The notes: a model not told the origin generated them from the letters alone. DNA of 64,000 nucleotides from CALCTE01 sp045627885 (GCA_045627885.1 JAZQOM010000066.1:1-64000); one strand, 5' to 3'. Positions 26,845-35,432 are shown, numbered from the stretch's first letter. Translations and numbers: made by a program.

Positions 26845-27759
26845 TTACGCCTCGCCGTTTTTATCCGCAAGGTACGCCTTTATCTGAGGCTTTATCCAAT
26901 ATGTAAATTCCGTGTGCGGCATTCTCTTTTCGTGCGGCAAAAGCTTTTCGTATGCCGCCGCTCCGTCTACCGCGCCCTCCCAGATATCCGCAAAGCAAAA
27001 ATCATAGCTGCCGTCTTCCACGGCTTTCATAAATTCAAAAGCGTCGGCGCGGACAACATTTATCTTTTCCTTTTTCTCAAAAAGCGGAAGCAGAGTTTCT
27101 TCAAAAACATCCGCAATCTCATTCGATATTTCCACAACTGTTATGCTTTCAACCTTCTCCGACAACGATATCGCATAAGGATAATATCCGAGCCCGAGAC
27201 CGAGCACAAGCACTTTTCCGAAAGCTTTTTGTATCTGCTCTCGCATAGAATTTATCTCCGAGGGGCAAACGCTCACCCACGGAATTCTATTTTCGTAAAG
27301 CGCGGGAAAGCTAACCTTTTTTGTAAAAAATCCGAGCTTCGGAGTGACGAGTCTTCCGTCAAAATCGGGCATATCGTATTGGAATATCTCGCCTTTCTCG
27401 TACGATGCGTGAGTAAGCAGAATATCGCCTTTCTTTTTATCCTCAAACGCAAGGCGCATATACGGATTGCTTTCGAACTCGCTTGCGTCGAGCTTTTTTG
27501 CGTTACGGAACAGCTCGAGAATATAGTCGCCCTCCGCGATATCGCCGAGCGAAAGCTCCGTGCAAAATCTTCTTATCACATAGAAAAGCTCGAAGTCATC
27601 GCCCATAAGTCCCATATCGCGCATTTCTTTTATGTCTTCGTCGGAGAATTCCGCTCTTGCGTCACTCAGCTCTTGCTCCGAATAGCTTATGCACGGAAAA
27701 TCCTCGGCTATAATTTTGCCGAGCGCCGCGCTTATCTGCATAGATTCTTCTTTTGTCAT
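26845..27759 (-). CDS. Class I SAM-dependent methyltransferase-like protein
   Basis: 304-aa protein. The N-terminal half is mainly helical and unassigned. The C-terminal half is a Rossmann fold resembling spermidine-synthase/methyltransferase domains: glycine loop VLVLGLGLGYYPYAI near residue 182, acidic strand ITVVEIS, then INVVRADAFEFM and YDFCFADIWEGA. The substrate is unknown. It is transcribed divergently from the MFS gene. Polyamine synthase activity seems unlikely because the motifs around the active-site Asp differ, but this is not settled. Confidence 0.72.
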   Translation of the reverse strand: MTKEESMQISAALGKIIAEDFPCISYSEQELSDARAEFSDEDIKEMRDMGLMGDDFELFYVIRRFCTELSLGDIAEGDYILELFRNAKKLDASEFESNPYMRLAFEDKKKGDILLTHASYEKGEIFQYDMPDFDGRLVTPKLGFFTKKVSFPALYENRIPWVSVCPSEINSMREQIQKAFGKVLVLGLGLGYYPYAISLSEKVESITVVEISNEIADVFEETLLPLFEKKEKINVVRADAFEFMKAVEDGSYDFCFADIWEGAVDGAAAYEKLLPHEKRMPHTEFTYWIKPQIKAYLADKNGEA

Positions 27760-27818
27760 AATGCCACTTCCTCTTAAAAGAGCATATCATAAATTGCGGA
27801 AGAATTCAACCGCAAGCG

Positions 27819-27847
27819 TTGACTTTGACGGCTCGTTGTGCTAAAAT
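27819..27847 (+). promoter_or_regulatory. Promoter of the MFS transporter gene
   Basis: TTGACT at 27819-27824 and TAAAAT at 27842-27847 are 17 bases apart. The divergent methyltransferase gene has a weaker possible promoter in the same interval. Confidence 0.6.
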
Positions 27848-27874
27848 TTCTGTCGGAAAGGGGGAGAAGGTCGT

Positions 27875-29086
27875 ATGACAAAGAAAAAAGCCGTGCTTAT
27901 TTTCATCGTTTGTTATGTCGCATATATGACGACATATATAGCAAGGCAGAGTCTTTCAGTCGCCGCCGCTCCCTTAAAAGAACTTCTTATAATGGATTCC
28001 GCGCAGATAGGCACGCTCGGAAGTATATTTTCCGTTGTGTATTCCTGCGGAAGACTCATAAACGGCAGACTCGGGGACAAAATACATCCGTCCGCGATGA
28101 TAGCGCTCGGACTTTCTCTTATTGGCGTGAGCAATTTCGGATTTTCTTTCTTTCCGCCGTTTGTATTCTGCGCCGTCCTGTGGGCAGTGAACGCATACGG
28201 TCAGTCGATGCTCTGGGGCAGTATGCTTGTTGTCATGTCGCATACCTTCAAAAAAGAAAAGCTTTCCAAGGTGATGGCGCTCTACGGCACGGTAGTATCA
28301 TTCGGTACGGTCGCGGGAGTATTCGTCGCCACCGGAGCGATAAACATATCGGGCGTAAACGCGGCATTTCTTACTCCGTGCGTTATTGCGCTCGTCATCG
28401 CCGTCGCGGTGCTCGTTACAATAAAGGGCGTTGAGGTCGAAAAAACGGACGGAATAAAAGCGCCGTCGATTCCGATAAAAAAGCTTTTGACGGACGCAAG
28501 GCTTTATACCGCTCTCGCGCCGTCGTTTATTCACGGAATCATTAAGGAAAATGTAAATCTCTGGATGTCAGTCTATTTCGTCGACCGCTTTGCGATAGAC
28601 CTCGGAAAATCCGCGCTTTTTGTTTTGTTCATTCCCGCGTTTGCACTTGTGGGCAGGTTCATATATCCGCTTTTATACAGGTTGTTCGGAAACGACGAAA
28701 GAAGGGTAAATATCTTTGCCTTCGTCTGTATCGCGGTATTTGCCGTTCCCGTCACAGCAATCCGCACCGCGGAGAATTCGTCGCTGTGGCTTCCCGCTCT
28801 CGCGGCGATTTCGCTCGGGCTTATTTCCGCGGCGATAAATGTGATAAATCACTCAATGCTTACGATGCTGCCGCTTAAATTCGCGGCGGAAAACGCTTCG
28901 TCATCCGCAAGCGGAATAATGGACTTCGCCACCTACCTCGGAGCAAGTGTCGGCTCGCTTGCATACGGATATATGCTCAAATTCCTTGATTATTCATATA
29001 TGTTTGCATCGTGGATTCTGATAGCAATTATCGCCGCGACGCTCACTTTTGCAAAGGTTATAAGGGCGCGCGGAGAAAAACAATGA
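27875..29086 (+). CDS. MFS transporter, organophosphate/antiporter-like
   Basis: 403-aa membrane protein with about 12 hydrophobic segments. The segment YIARQSLSVAAAPLKELL followed by the TM2-3 loop GRLINGRLGDKIHPSAMIA fits the GlpT/UhpC-like organophosphate:phosphate antiporter branch of the major facilitator superfamily. The substrate cannot be fixed: sugar phosphates, glycerol phosphate or another anion. ATG at 27875 follows a purine-rich GGGGGAGAAGG. It is alone between a divergent gene and a tRNA cluster. Confidence 0.82.
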   Translation: MTKKKAVLIFIVCYVAYMTTYIARQSLSVAAAPLKELLIMDSAQIGTLGSIFSVVYSCGRLINGRLGDKIHPSAMIALGLSLIGVSNFGFSFFPPFVFCAVLWAVNAYGQSMLWGSMLVVMSHTFKKEKLSKVMALYGTVVSFGTVAGVFVATGAINISGVNAAFLTPCVIALVIAVAVLVTIKGVEVEKTDGIKAPSIPIKKLLTDARLYTALAPSFIHGIIKENVNLWMSVYFVDRFAIDLGKSALFVLFIPAFALVGRFIYPLLYRLFGNDERRVNIFAFVCIAVFAVPVTAIRTAENSSLWLPALAAISLGLISAAINVINHSMLTMLPLKFAAENASSSASGIMDFATYLGASVGSLAYGYMLKFLDYSYMFASWILIAIIAATLTFAKVIRARGEKQ

Positions 29087-29114
29087 CACGCGGAATAAAA
29101 AATTGAAAAAAGTA

Positions 29115-29144
29115 TTGACAAGCATACCTTTTGTATGATATACT
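29115..29144 (+). promoter_or_regulatory. Promoter of the tRNA cluster
   Basis: A perfect TTGACA at 29115-29120 and TATACT at 29139-29144 are 18 bases apart, about 36 bases before the first tRNA. Confidence 0.8.
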
Positions 29145-29179
29145 CTTTAAGCGTCGTCGGGGAAAGTTATTCGGAATAC

Positions 29180-29256
29180 GGCGGAATAGCTCAGTTGGCT
29201 AGAGCAATCGGTTCATACCCGATCGGTCGGCGGTTCAAGTCCACCTTCCGCTACCA
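29180..29256 (+). tRNA. tRNA-Met (anticodon CAT)
   Basis: Complete cloverleaf with anticodon CAT in the loop GGTTCATACC, the GGTTCAAGTCC T-loop and encoded CCA end. The acceptor stem is GGCGGAA with TTCCGCT. A CAT anticodon could also be tRNA-Ile with lysidine; the A-rich context of elongator Met is favoured but not certain. Confidence 0.85.
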
Positions 29257-29283
29257 TTTTCCCTAAAGCGCAAAATTGAATAT

Positions 29284-29358
29284 GGCCCGTTGGTCAAGCG
29301 GCTAAGACATCGCCCTTTCACGGCGAAGACATGAGTTCGATTCTCGTACGGGTCACCA
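29284..29358 (+). tRNA. tRNA-Glu (anticodon TTC)
   Basis: Cloverleaf with acceptor GGCCCGT paired to ACGGGTC, anticodon loop CCTTTCACG, T-loop GAGTTCGATTCTC and encoded CCA. It is expressed with the flanking tRNAs from one promoter. Confidence 0.95.
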
Positions 29359-29364
29359 AATTTC

Positions 29365-29439
29365 GGCCTGTTGGTCAAGCGGCTAAGACGACGCCCTCTC
29401 ACGGCGTAAACGGGGGTTCGATTCCCCCACGGGTCACCA
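29365..29439 (+). tRNA. tRNA-Glu (anticodon CTC)
   Basis: Cloverleaf with acceptor GGCCTGT and ACGGGTC, anticodon loop CCTCTCACG, T-loop GGGTTCGATTCCC and encoded CCA. It closely resembles the preceding tRNA-Glu, suggesting local duplication with an anticodon change. Confidence 0.95.
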
Positions 29440-29440
29440 A

Positions 29441-29474
29441 AAATCCCGTTCACGATAGTGGACGGGATTTTTTC
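29441..29474 (+). terminator. Terminator of the tRNA cluster
   Basis: AATCCCGTTCAC pairs with GTGGACGGGATT (one G-T pair) around GATA, then a run of T at 29468-29473. It starts directly after the CCA of the last tRNA. Confidence 0.9.
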
Positions 29475-29475
29475 T

Positions 29476-29820
29476 TCTTACTTCTTACCTTTTTCCTCTT
29501 ACCTATCAGTTAAATGCGCCGGGATTTTTGGAAGGTAATAAATAAGAAGTAATAGGTAAGAAGTTCGGTGTCGGCTTCGCCGACGAATTATTAAGAATAC
29601 GAGAGCTCAGCACTTCCGTTGCTTTATGTTTGCGAAGCAAGCGCTTCATTTCCCTTGCGGGATTTGTGAAATGCGCTGCGGCGCGTGGCGGATTTATTTC
29701 ATTTTATATTCGAGCAAAGCGAGAATATCTCACTTGTTTTGGAAAATTTTTGAAAAGTTCTTGAAGATACGGTATTTTTGTGGTAGTTCGTCGCATATAC
29801 GGCTTTGCGCCGATGCTTTC
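29476..29820. repeat. Palindrome-rich intergenic spacer
   Basis: About 345 bases without a supported gene. First come purine/pyrimidine repeats in inverted orientation (CTTCTTACC-type near 29481-29507, AGGTAAGAAG-type near 29543-29563). Then GTCGGCTTCGCCGAC (29570-29584), followed by short palindromic cores separated by TTCATT/ATTTCAT spacers: GCGAAGCAAGCGC, TCCCTTGCGGGA, GCGCTGCGGCGC and ATATTCGAGCAAAGCGAGAATAT, between about 29631 and 29729. It is a modular array of small hairpins of unknown role. Confidence 0.6.
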
Positions 29821-29827
29821 CGCGCCG

Positions 29828-29856
29828 TTGATTTTTCTTTGAAAATACCGTATAAT
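29828..29856 (+). promoter_or_regulatory. Promoter of the glycerophosphodiesterase gene
   Basis: TTGATT at 29828-29833 and a perfect TATAAT at 29851-29856 are 17 bases apart, 32 bases before the ATG. Confidence 0.75.
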
Positions 29857-29888
29857 ATATCAGACGATATTTTTACGGGAGAACGACA

Positions 29889-30701
29889 ATGCCTGCACTT
29901 TATACAGTTTTTGCTCTGCTTTTGATGATTTTGCTGTATCTTTTCGCAATTCATCCGCACGCGGGGCGGCGCGACCGCATGAAAAACTACAAATATATCG
30001 CTCACAGAGGACTTTTCGACAACGCTTCCGCGCCGGAGAATTCCATACCCGCGTTCAAAAAAGCCGTAGAATCCGGATTTGGGATAGAGCTTGATGTTCA
30101 GCTCACCGCAGACAACAGACTTGTCGTTTTTCACGACGATACTCTTGAGCGCGTATGCGGCTCGAAAGCGGCTTTGCGCGATATGCCGTATGACGAGCTT
30201 TCAACGCTGAAGCTTTTCGGCTCGGACGAAAGCATTCCGCTTTTTGAAGATGTACTCAAATCGGTCGACGGAGCGGTTCCGCTCATAATTGAGATAAAAT
30301 CCGATAAAAACTATCTTCAGACGGCAAAAAGCACAAACGAAGCACTCAAAAATTATCGCGGAGAATACTGCATAGAGTCGTTTAATCCGCTTGTGCTCCG
30401 CTGGTTTAGAAAAAACAATAAGAATGTTCTTCGCGGTCAGCTTGCACCTTCACGCGCAAAAAATAAGAGCATAAAAGCACTTTTAGCGAGCTTTGCTCTT
30501 TCGGCTCTGATTGTAAACTTTTTGTCCGCACCCGATTTTATCGCATATAATCACATTCGCAAAAACAGACTTTCGCTGAAGCTTTGCAAAAAGCTGTTCG
30601 GCGCGGCGACGGCGGCGTGGACGATAAGAAGTCAAAAGGAGCTTGACGCGGCAAAGGAAATGTTTGAAATATTCATATTCGACGGCTTTATACCGAAATA
30701 A
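29889..30701 (+). CDS. Glycerophosphodiester phosphodiesterase, membrane-anchored
   Basis: 270-aa enzyme that hydrolyses glycerophosphodiesters to glycerol-3-phosphate and an alcohol. An N-terminal transmembrane segment (about residues 4-21) is followed by the GDPD TIM barrel with catalytic YIAHRGLFDN, ENSIPAF, GIELDVQLTADN and VVFHDDTLERV. The late IIEIKSDKN strand is present. ATG at 29889 has GGGAGAACG upstream. The single anchor suggests the barrel lies at the membrane face; side not certain. It has its own promoter and terminator. Confidence 0.93.
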   Translation: MPALYTVFALLLMILLYLFAIHPHAGRRDRMKNYKYIAHRGLFDNASAPENSIPAFKKAVESGFGIELDVQLTADNRLVVFHDDTLERVCGSKAALRDMPYDELSTLKLFGSDESIPLFEDVLKSVDGAVPLIIEIKSDKNYLQTAKSTNEALKNYRGEYCIESFNPLVLRWFRKNNKNVLRGQLAPSRAKNKSIKALLASFALSALIVNFLSAPDFIAYNHIRKNRLSLKLCKKLFGAATAAWTIRSQKELDAAKEMFEIFIFDGFIPK

Positions 30702-30705
30702 GCAT

Positions 30706-30743
30706 AAAAAATGCGGCTTTGCATCAACAAAGCCGCATTTTTT
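30706..30743. terminator. Bidirectional terminator between GDPD and recR
   Basis: AAAAAATGCGGCTTTG pairs with CAAAGCCGCATTTTTT around a short loop, giving T runs on both strands, between the convergent glycerophosphodiesterase and recR. Confidence 0.92.
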
Positions 30744-30751
30744 AACATTTA

Positions 30752-31348
30752 TTATATTTCTTTTCGTCCCTCGAGGGCGCGATACAGAGTGACCTCATCG
30801 GCGTATTCGAGCTCCGCTCCGACGGGAACGCCGTAGGCAAGGCGCGAAACCTTGACATCAAACGGCTTTATGAGCTTCGATATATACATCGCGGTCGCTT
30901 CGCCCTCTACCGTCGGGTCTGTGGCGATTATTATTTCCGCGATATCGCCGGATGCCGCTCTTGCAACAAGCTCCTTTATCTTGAGCTGTTCTGCACCTAT
31001 GCCGTCCATCGGGGAGATAACTCCGTGCAGAACATGGTAAAGTCCGTGATATTCCTTTACCTTTTCGATAGCCATAACGGCACGCTCATCCTCTACGACG
31101 CAGACAACGCTCCTGTCGCGCGACGCGTCGGCGCAAATCGGGCACAGTCCGTCCTCAGAGATGTTCTGGCAGACGGGGCAGTAGTGAATGTTCTTCTTGG
31201 CGCTCACCATGGCGTCGGAGAATTCTTTTACATCGTCTTCGCTCATCGAGAGAATGTGAAACGCAAGCCTTACCGCCGTCTTATAGCCTATCCCGGGAAA
31301 TTTGGCAAAGGATTTTATAAGCCTGTCGAGTGTCGGAATATATGCCAT
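30752..31348 (-). CDS. recR: Recombination mediator RecR
   Basis: 198-aa DNA-binding ring protein that with RecF/RecO loads RecA. N-terminal helix-hairpin-helix (FAKFPGIGYKTAVRLAFHI), a C4 zinc finger (CPVCQNISEDGLCPIC), and a Toprim domain (VVCVVEDERAVMAI) are in the usual order. Its ATG overlaps the ybaB stop by one base, and the dnaX-ybaB-recR order is the standard one. Confidence 0.97.
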   Translation of the reverse strand: MAYIPTLDRLIKSFAKFPGIGYKTAVRLAFHILSMSEDDVKEFSDAMVSAKKNIHYCPVCQNISEDGLCPICADASRDRSVVCVVEDERAVMAIEKVKEYHGLYHVLHGVISPMDGIGAEQLKIKELVARAASGDIAEIIIATDPTVEGEATAMYISKLIKPFDVKVSRLAYGVPVGAELEYADEVTLYRALEGRKEI

Positions 31349-31695
31349 CAGAAAAGCCCGGGAACATTGAGAGAGCCCGTGATGCTCTCCATAGCCTTGG
31401 AGTTTTCTCCCTCAACTCTCTTTATCGCTTCGTTTACCGCCGCGGTAACAAGGTCTTGCAAAGTCTCCGCATCGTCGGGGTCGATAACCTCGGGAGAAAT
31501 GGTAAGCTCCGATATTTCCTTTTTGCCGTTGATTTTCAGCGTTACGGCGCCGCCGCCTGCGGAAATGTTGTATACAGCCTCGTCAAGCTCTGCCTGACGC
31601 TCCTGCATCTGTTCCTGCATCTTCTGCGCCTGCTTGAGCATAGCCTGCATATTCTGCGGCCCGCCGCCGTATCCCTGCGGAAGTCTTGATTTCAT
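31348..31695 (-). CDS. ybaB: YbaB/EbfC family nucleoid-associated protein
   Basis: 115-aa DNA-binding protein. A Gln/Met-rich helix (NMQAMLKQAQKMQEQMQERQ) leads to the conserved GGGAVTLKINGKKEISELTI strands and a C-terminal helix. It forms dimers that bind DNA. It sits between dnaX and recR as in most bacteria, 16 bases after dnaX, with a good ribosome binding site. Confidence 0.96.
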   Translation of the reverse strand: MKSRLPQGYGGGPQNMQAMLKQAQKMQEQMQERQAELDEAVYNISAGGGAVTLKINGKKEISELTISPEVIDPDDAETLQDLVTAAVNEAIKRVEGENSKAMESITGSLNVPGLF

Positions 31696-31711
31696 AATTT
31701 ATATCCTCCTG

Positions 31712-33250
31712 TCAGTCCAAAAGCCCGCTTTGGCTTTTTTCTGTTTTTTTGACCGTTACTATTACATCCACGGCTCTGCCGAGAACCTCGGAAGCCGCCT
31801 TTTTGAGTATCGCAAGCCTTGTCTGCTTGTTAAGCATCGCGGCGCTCATACTGTCTTCGAGAACTATCTCGAGAATATCGCCCTTTATAAAGCCTCTGCC
31901 CAAGGACACGAAAGAACGCGCAACCTTGTCCTCTCTCGAAACGGCATCAATGAATTCGCCCCAATCGTCGAAGGCTTTGGAAACAGTGCTCTCCGCCTCG
32001 GCGCTTTCTTTTTTGCTTTCTTCGCGCGGCTCGGCGGCGGGAGCTTCTTTCTTCTGCACTACAGGTGCAGGTTTATTCTCGCTTATGGCTTTTATTTCGG
32101 ATTTTATGGGCAGAGCCCCTCTTTCGAGAGCCTCAACTCTCGCAAACAGAGCTTCGATATCCGCCGTTTTTTCTATGTTGCAAAGGCGAATCACCGCCAT
32201 TTCGAGAGTTGTCCTCTCGTTGACATTCGCCTGCGGGAGAGTGTACATACATTTTTCGAGTACGCCCATTGAGTAGAGCAGTCTTGATTTTGTAAATCTT
32301 GCCGCGGTTGCCTTGCATTTCGCTATTTCCTCGGGAAGCTCGATTATCAGTTTTTCGGGAGCTGCCGCGGTTGTGATTATCAGCATATCACGGAAGAATT
32401 CTATCATTTCCGAGCATATCGTTGCCGCCTTGCCCGTGGAGAGCATCGAGTTTATTATATCGAGAGCGCCGGAGCTGTCGCCCGAGACAAAGCAAGCGCA
32501 CAGGTTGTGCATTTTATCTCTGTCGGGAACGCCCAAGAGCTTGCAGGCAAGCTCGTAGTCAATCTTGTTTGTGTGCCCCGCACATAGCTCAAACAGGCTG
32601 AGTGCGTCACGCATCGCCCCTTCGGCAAGCCTTGCAATCAGCGCCGCCGCGTCGGGCTCTATCTGCATATTTTCTTCTTTTGCTATATATTCGAGACGCT
32701 TCACTATATTCTGCGCGTCGATTCTGCCGAAGTCAAAGCGCTGGCAGCGCGAGAGTATCGTTGCGGGAATCTTATGCGTTTCCGTCGTGCACAGAATGAA
32801 CAGAACATGCTCGGGCGGCTCCTCGAGAGTTTTCAAAAGCGCATTGAACGCTCCGCCGGAGAGCATGTGAACCTCGTCGATGATATATACCTTGCGCTTT
32901 CCCTGCGACGGCAAGAACGAAACCTCTTCGATGACGGAGCGAATGTTGTCAACGCCGTTGTTTGAAGCCGCGTCAATCTCGACTATGTCCAAAAGTGCGC
33001 CTCTGTCGGCGGCAAGGCAGTTTTCGCATTTGCCGCAGGGCTCACCGTCCTCGGGATGCTCGCAGTTTACCGCCTTTGCAAGAATTTTCGCGCAGGTGGT
33101 TTTGCCCGTTCCGCGCAGTCCGCAGAACAGATAGGCGTGTGAAACGGTGTTCTGTTTGACTTCGCGCTTCAATATTTCGGTTATCATATCCTGACCGAAT
33201 ACATCCGAGAAGGTTTTCGGCCTCCATTTTCTGTAAAGTGCCAGATACAC
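31712..33250 (-). CDS. dnaX: DNA polymerase III subunits gamma/tau
   Basis: 512-aa clamp-loader ATPase. It starts VYLALYRKWRPKTFSDVFGQ, with Walker A GLRGTGKTTCAKIL, the Zn-binding cysteines (CEHPEDGEPCGKCENC), VYIIDEVHML, and the SRC sensor LSRCQRF. A tau-like C-terminal part with Glu/Lys-rich linker follows. I use GTG at 33250 because GGAGGTGAT precedes it; the open frame continues upstream only through the SRP RNA gene. No clear frameshift site for a separate gamma was identified. Confidence 0.96.
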   Translation of the reverse strand: MYLALYRKWRPKTFSDVFGQDMITEILKREVKQNTVSHAYLFCGLRGTGKTTCAKILAKAVNCEHPEDGEPCGKCENCLAADRGALLDIVEIDAASNNGVDNIRSVIEEVSFLPSQGKRKVYIIDEVHMLSGGAFNALLKTLEEPPEHVLFILCTTETHKIPATILSRCQRFDFGRIDAQNIVKRLEYIAKEENMQIEPDAAALIARLAEGAMRDALSLFELCAGHTNKIDYELACKLLGVPDRDKMHNLCACFVSGDSSGALDIINSMLSTGKAATICSEMIEFFRDMLIITTAAAPEKLIIELPEEIAKCKATAARFTKSRLLYSMGVLEKCMYTLPQANVNERTTLEMAVIRLCNIEKTADIEALFARVEALERGALPIKSEIKAISENKPAPVVQKKEAPAAEPREESKKESAEAESTVSKAFDDWGEFIDAVSREDKVARSFVSLGRGFIKGDILEIVLEDSMSAAMLNKQTRLAILKKAASEVLGRAVDVIVTVKKTEKSQSGLLD

Positions 33251-33283
33251 GGTATCACCTCCGCTTGATATTTTATAAAAATA

Positions 33284-33590
33284 AAGACGGCATATATGCC
33301 CGCACCGTGCACCGTTCTTTGCACAGCTTCCTACACGCGGTAATATACTCCCTGCTCCCGATAAGCTGCCCCGCGGCACATCAGACAAACCGCTTAATGC
33401 TGCTTGGTTCCCCACCTGACATGGTTCACGGCGTCTGATTGCGCGGGACTTACCGTTCAACACAGTTACATATACACCTGCCGCACAGAAAGTGCGCTCG
33501 GTCCGGAATCAGTCCCTGCTGTAGCGGATTGCAGGTTACAGGGTGCCGCTGCCTCCCCGATTGGCACGGCGCGGACATAAATGCCGTCTT
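33284..33590 (-). ncRNA. ffs: Signal recognition particle RNA, large bacterial type
   Basis: The minus strand holds the SRP signature GTGAACCATGTCAGGTGGGG followed by AACCAAGCAGCATTAAGCGG, i.e. helix 8 with a GGAA tetraloop that binds Ffh. The two ends (AAGACGGCATTTATGTCC at the 5' side near 33590, GCATATATGCCGTCTT at the 3' side near 33284) pair to close helix 5. The extra 5' part (GGCAGCGGCACCCTGTAACC) is the Alu-like domain of Firmicute scRNA. About 307 nt; ends are approximate. It lies directly upstream of dnaX, as in Bacillus. Confidence 0.95.
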
Positions 33591-33598
33591 AATGTGTT

Positions 33599-34033
33599 TT
33601 ACGCTTCTATTTTATCTATCATGGCAACGCGTCTTTCGTGACGGCCGCCCTGAAATTCCGTTGAAAGGAAAATCTTGATTATCTCTATTGCCACTGCTTT
33701 GCCGACTATATTCTGACCGAAGCAGACTACATTCGCGTTGTTATGCTCTCTTGCGAGCCTTGCCGAAACGCAGTCCGAAAGCGCCGCCGCGCGGATACCC
33801 TTGAGCTTATTTGCGGCGTATGACATACCGAGTCCCGTTCCGCATACGAGAACGCCCTTTTCGGCTTCGCCCTTCTGTACGGCTCTTGCAACCGCCTCCG
33901 CGTATATCGGATAGTCGCAGCTCTCTTTGGAATAAGTGCCGTAGTCCTTGTACTCTATTCCGTTTTCTTCAAAATATTTGATTACCTCGCCCTTTAAGTC
34001 AAAGCCTGCGTGGTCGCTTCCTATTGCTATCAT
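33599..34033 (-). CDS. rpiB: Ribose-5-phosphate isomerase B
   Basis: 144-aa enzyme interconverting ribose-5-phosphate and ribulose-5-phosphate; some relatives isomerise allose-6-phosphate. Seen are GSDHAGFDLKGEV at the start, the catalytic Cys loop VCGTGLGMSYAANK, and CVSARLAREHNNANVVCFG. The length is typical. It is followed on the same strand by the SRP RNA and preceded 7 bases away by tsaB. Confidence 0.95.
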   Translation of the reverse strand: MIAIGSDHAGFDLKGEVIKYFEENGIEYKDYGTYSKESCDYPIYAEAVARAVQKGEAEKGVLVCGTGLGMSYAANKLKGIRAAALSDCVSARLAREHNNANVVCFGQNIVGKAVAIEIIKIFLSTEFQGGRHERRVAMIDKIEA

Positions 34034-34040
34034 AACTACC

Positions 34041-34739
34041 TCACATATCCGCCTGCGGACGCCTTAAATAGATGCACGAAAGCTCATCCGCGGTAACGGT
34101 TTTATTTTCTTCAAAATATTTTTCCGCCGCTTTCGCAACCGAAAGTGCGCTTTGGAAACGGATATGTTCCGGCGCAAGCTTTGCTGCGATTTCCGATTTA
34201 TCCGAATCCTTAAAATGATTATAGCACAAAATTGCTCCGTCGCCAACAAAAATTACGGATTTTTTTTGAGTTTTTTCGCAAATTTCTGCAATTTTTTCGC
34301 AGGCGGCATCCACGCATTCCGCGGCGTCGTCGGTAAGACGGACGGGAGCGCCGTTTGCGGAATCAAACAGCGCAAAATATGTCTGCTCTCTGCGCGCGTC
34401 CATGCAGGCGCATATTATATCGCCCGTATGCGAAACATTATAGGCGAGAGCCTCGAGAGTCGATACGGCGGCAACGGGAATATCCTTGCCGAAGCAAAGC
34501 CCCTTTGCGGCGGCAACGCCGATGCGTACGCCAGTAAAGCTGCCGGGACCTGCGGATATCGCAAGGCGCTCCACATCGGAGATTTTCTTCCCCGCGCAGG
34601 AGAGCACGGCATCCGCCATATATAAGATGTTTTCGCTGTGTGTAAGCGTATCGTTTACCGAAAACTGCGCAAGCTCCTTGCCGTCGCAAAGGGCGACGGT
34701 TGCGGTTTTTGCGGTGGTATCCATCGAAAGTGTAAGCAT
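34041..34739 (-). CDS. tsaB: tRNA threonylcarbamoyladenosine biosynthesis protein TsaB
   Basis: 232-aa ASKHA-fold partner of TsaD in making t6A37 of ANN-decoding tRNAs. The start MLTLSMDTTAKTATVALCD, then HSENILYMADAVL and the family signature ISAGPGSFTGVRIGVAAAKG are clear. It lies 2 bases after tsaE, its partner in the TsaBDE complex; tsaD is not in the window. Confidence 0.96.
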   Translation of the reverse strand: MLTLSMDTTAKTATVALCDGKELAQFSVNDTLTHSENILYMADAVLSCAGKKISDVERLAISAGPGSFTGVRIGVAAAKGLCFGKDIPVAAVSTLEALAYNVSHTGDIICACMDARREQTYFALFDSANGAPVRLTDDAAECVDAACEKIAEICEKTQKKSVIFVGDGAILCYNHFKDSDKSEIAAKLAPEHIRFQSALSVAKAAEKYFEENKTVTADELSCIYLRRPQADM

Positions 34740-34741
34740 AT

Positions 34742-35170
34742 CTATTCAATATGGGCGACCTTGATAAGCCGCTTTTCCTCTCCGAGCTTTTCTATTGTTA
34801 CATCGTATCTTTTTTTCGGCAAGAATTCTTTAACATTCTCGCTCCATTCGGTAAAAACTATGTTTTTGCCGTCGGCGGCATCGTCAAAGCCTACGGAAAC
34901 AAGGTCGTCTTCTCCGTGAATACGGTACAAATCAAAGTGGCAAACGGTAAAGGCTTCGCCTTTGTATTCGTTCATTACCGCGTAAGTCGGGGAGCAGACA
35001 AAAGCTCCCGGGCAAAGCACGGAAACCGCACCTCTCGTGAACGCGGTTTTTCCCGCTCCGAGGTCGCCGAAGAACGCGACAATATCGCCGTGCTTCAATT
35101 TTTTTGCAAATTCTTTTGCAAAATTTTCCGTATCGGATTCGCTTTCCGATACAAATTCCGTATATTCCAC
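34742..35170 (-). CDS. tsaE: tRNA threonylcarbamoyladenosine biosynthesis ATPase TsaE
   Basis: 142-aa P-loop ATPase for t6A synthesis. Walker A is GDLGAGKTAFTRG, and the later FVCSPTYAVMNEY and HFDLYRI segments are family marks. I start at the GTG at 35170, 7 bases after AAAGGCGG; the ORF extends upstream into promoter sequence. It is the first gene of a run tsaE-tsaB-rpiB-SRP RNA-dnaX-ybaB-recR. Confidence 0.94.
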   Translation of the reverse strand: MEYTEFVSESESDTENFAKEFAKKLKHGDIVAFFGDLGAGKTAFTRGAVSVLCPGAFVCSPTYAVMNEYKGEAFTVCHFDLYRIHGEDDLVSVGFDDAADGKNIVFTEWSENVKEFLPKKRYDVTIEKLGEEKRLIKVAHIE

Positions 35171-35204
35171 GGTTTTGCCGCCTTTCTTTGTAATCACGCA
35201 AACG

Positions 35205-35233
35205 AGTATAACATTTTTTTTGCAAAATGTAAA
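35205..35233 (-). promoter_or_regulatory. Promoter of the tsaE-tsaB-rpiB run
   Basis: On the minus strand TTTACA (35228-35233) and TATACT (35205-35210) are 17 bases apart. Confidence 0.7.
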
Positions 35234-35347
35234 GCGTATTTTTACTGCGGAAGTAAAAAACGGGGTGTATTCATAAAAATAGTGCGGATTTTTGAAGCTC
35301 GTGCGGCAATAATGATATTGCGGCACAAAAGCCGCAAATAAAAAGTA

Positions 35348-35376
35348 TTGCAAGACGCCGCAAATTGTGATAAAAT
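35348..35376 (+). promoter_or_regulatory. Promoter of the polysaccharide deacetylase gene
   Basis: TTGCAA at 35348-35353 and TAAAAT at 35371-35376 are 17 bases apart. The 35171-35432 gap otherwise contains only this and the divergent tsaE promoter. Confidence 0.6.
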
Positions 35377-35432
35377 TAACCGATTGTATATAATGGTCAC
35401 TTTGCGGCGAATCTTTGCGGAAAACGCATGGT

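Noticed and set aside
29626..29925. 99-aa plus-strand frame in the palindrome-rich spacer
   Set aside because: It arises from repeated palindromes, has no start signal and runs into the phosphodiesterase promoter.
33251..33463. N-terminal extension of DnaX up to 33463
   Set aside because: It would translate through the SRP RNA gene, and GTG at 33250 has a perfect ribosome binding site and matches the family start.
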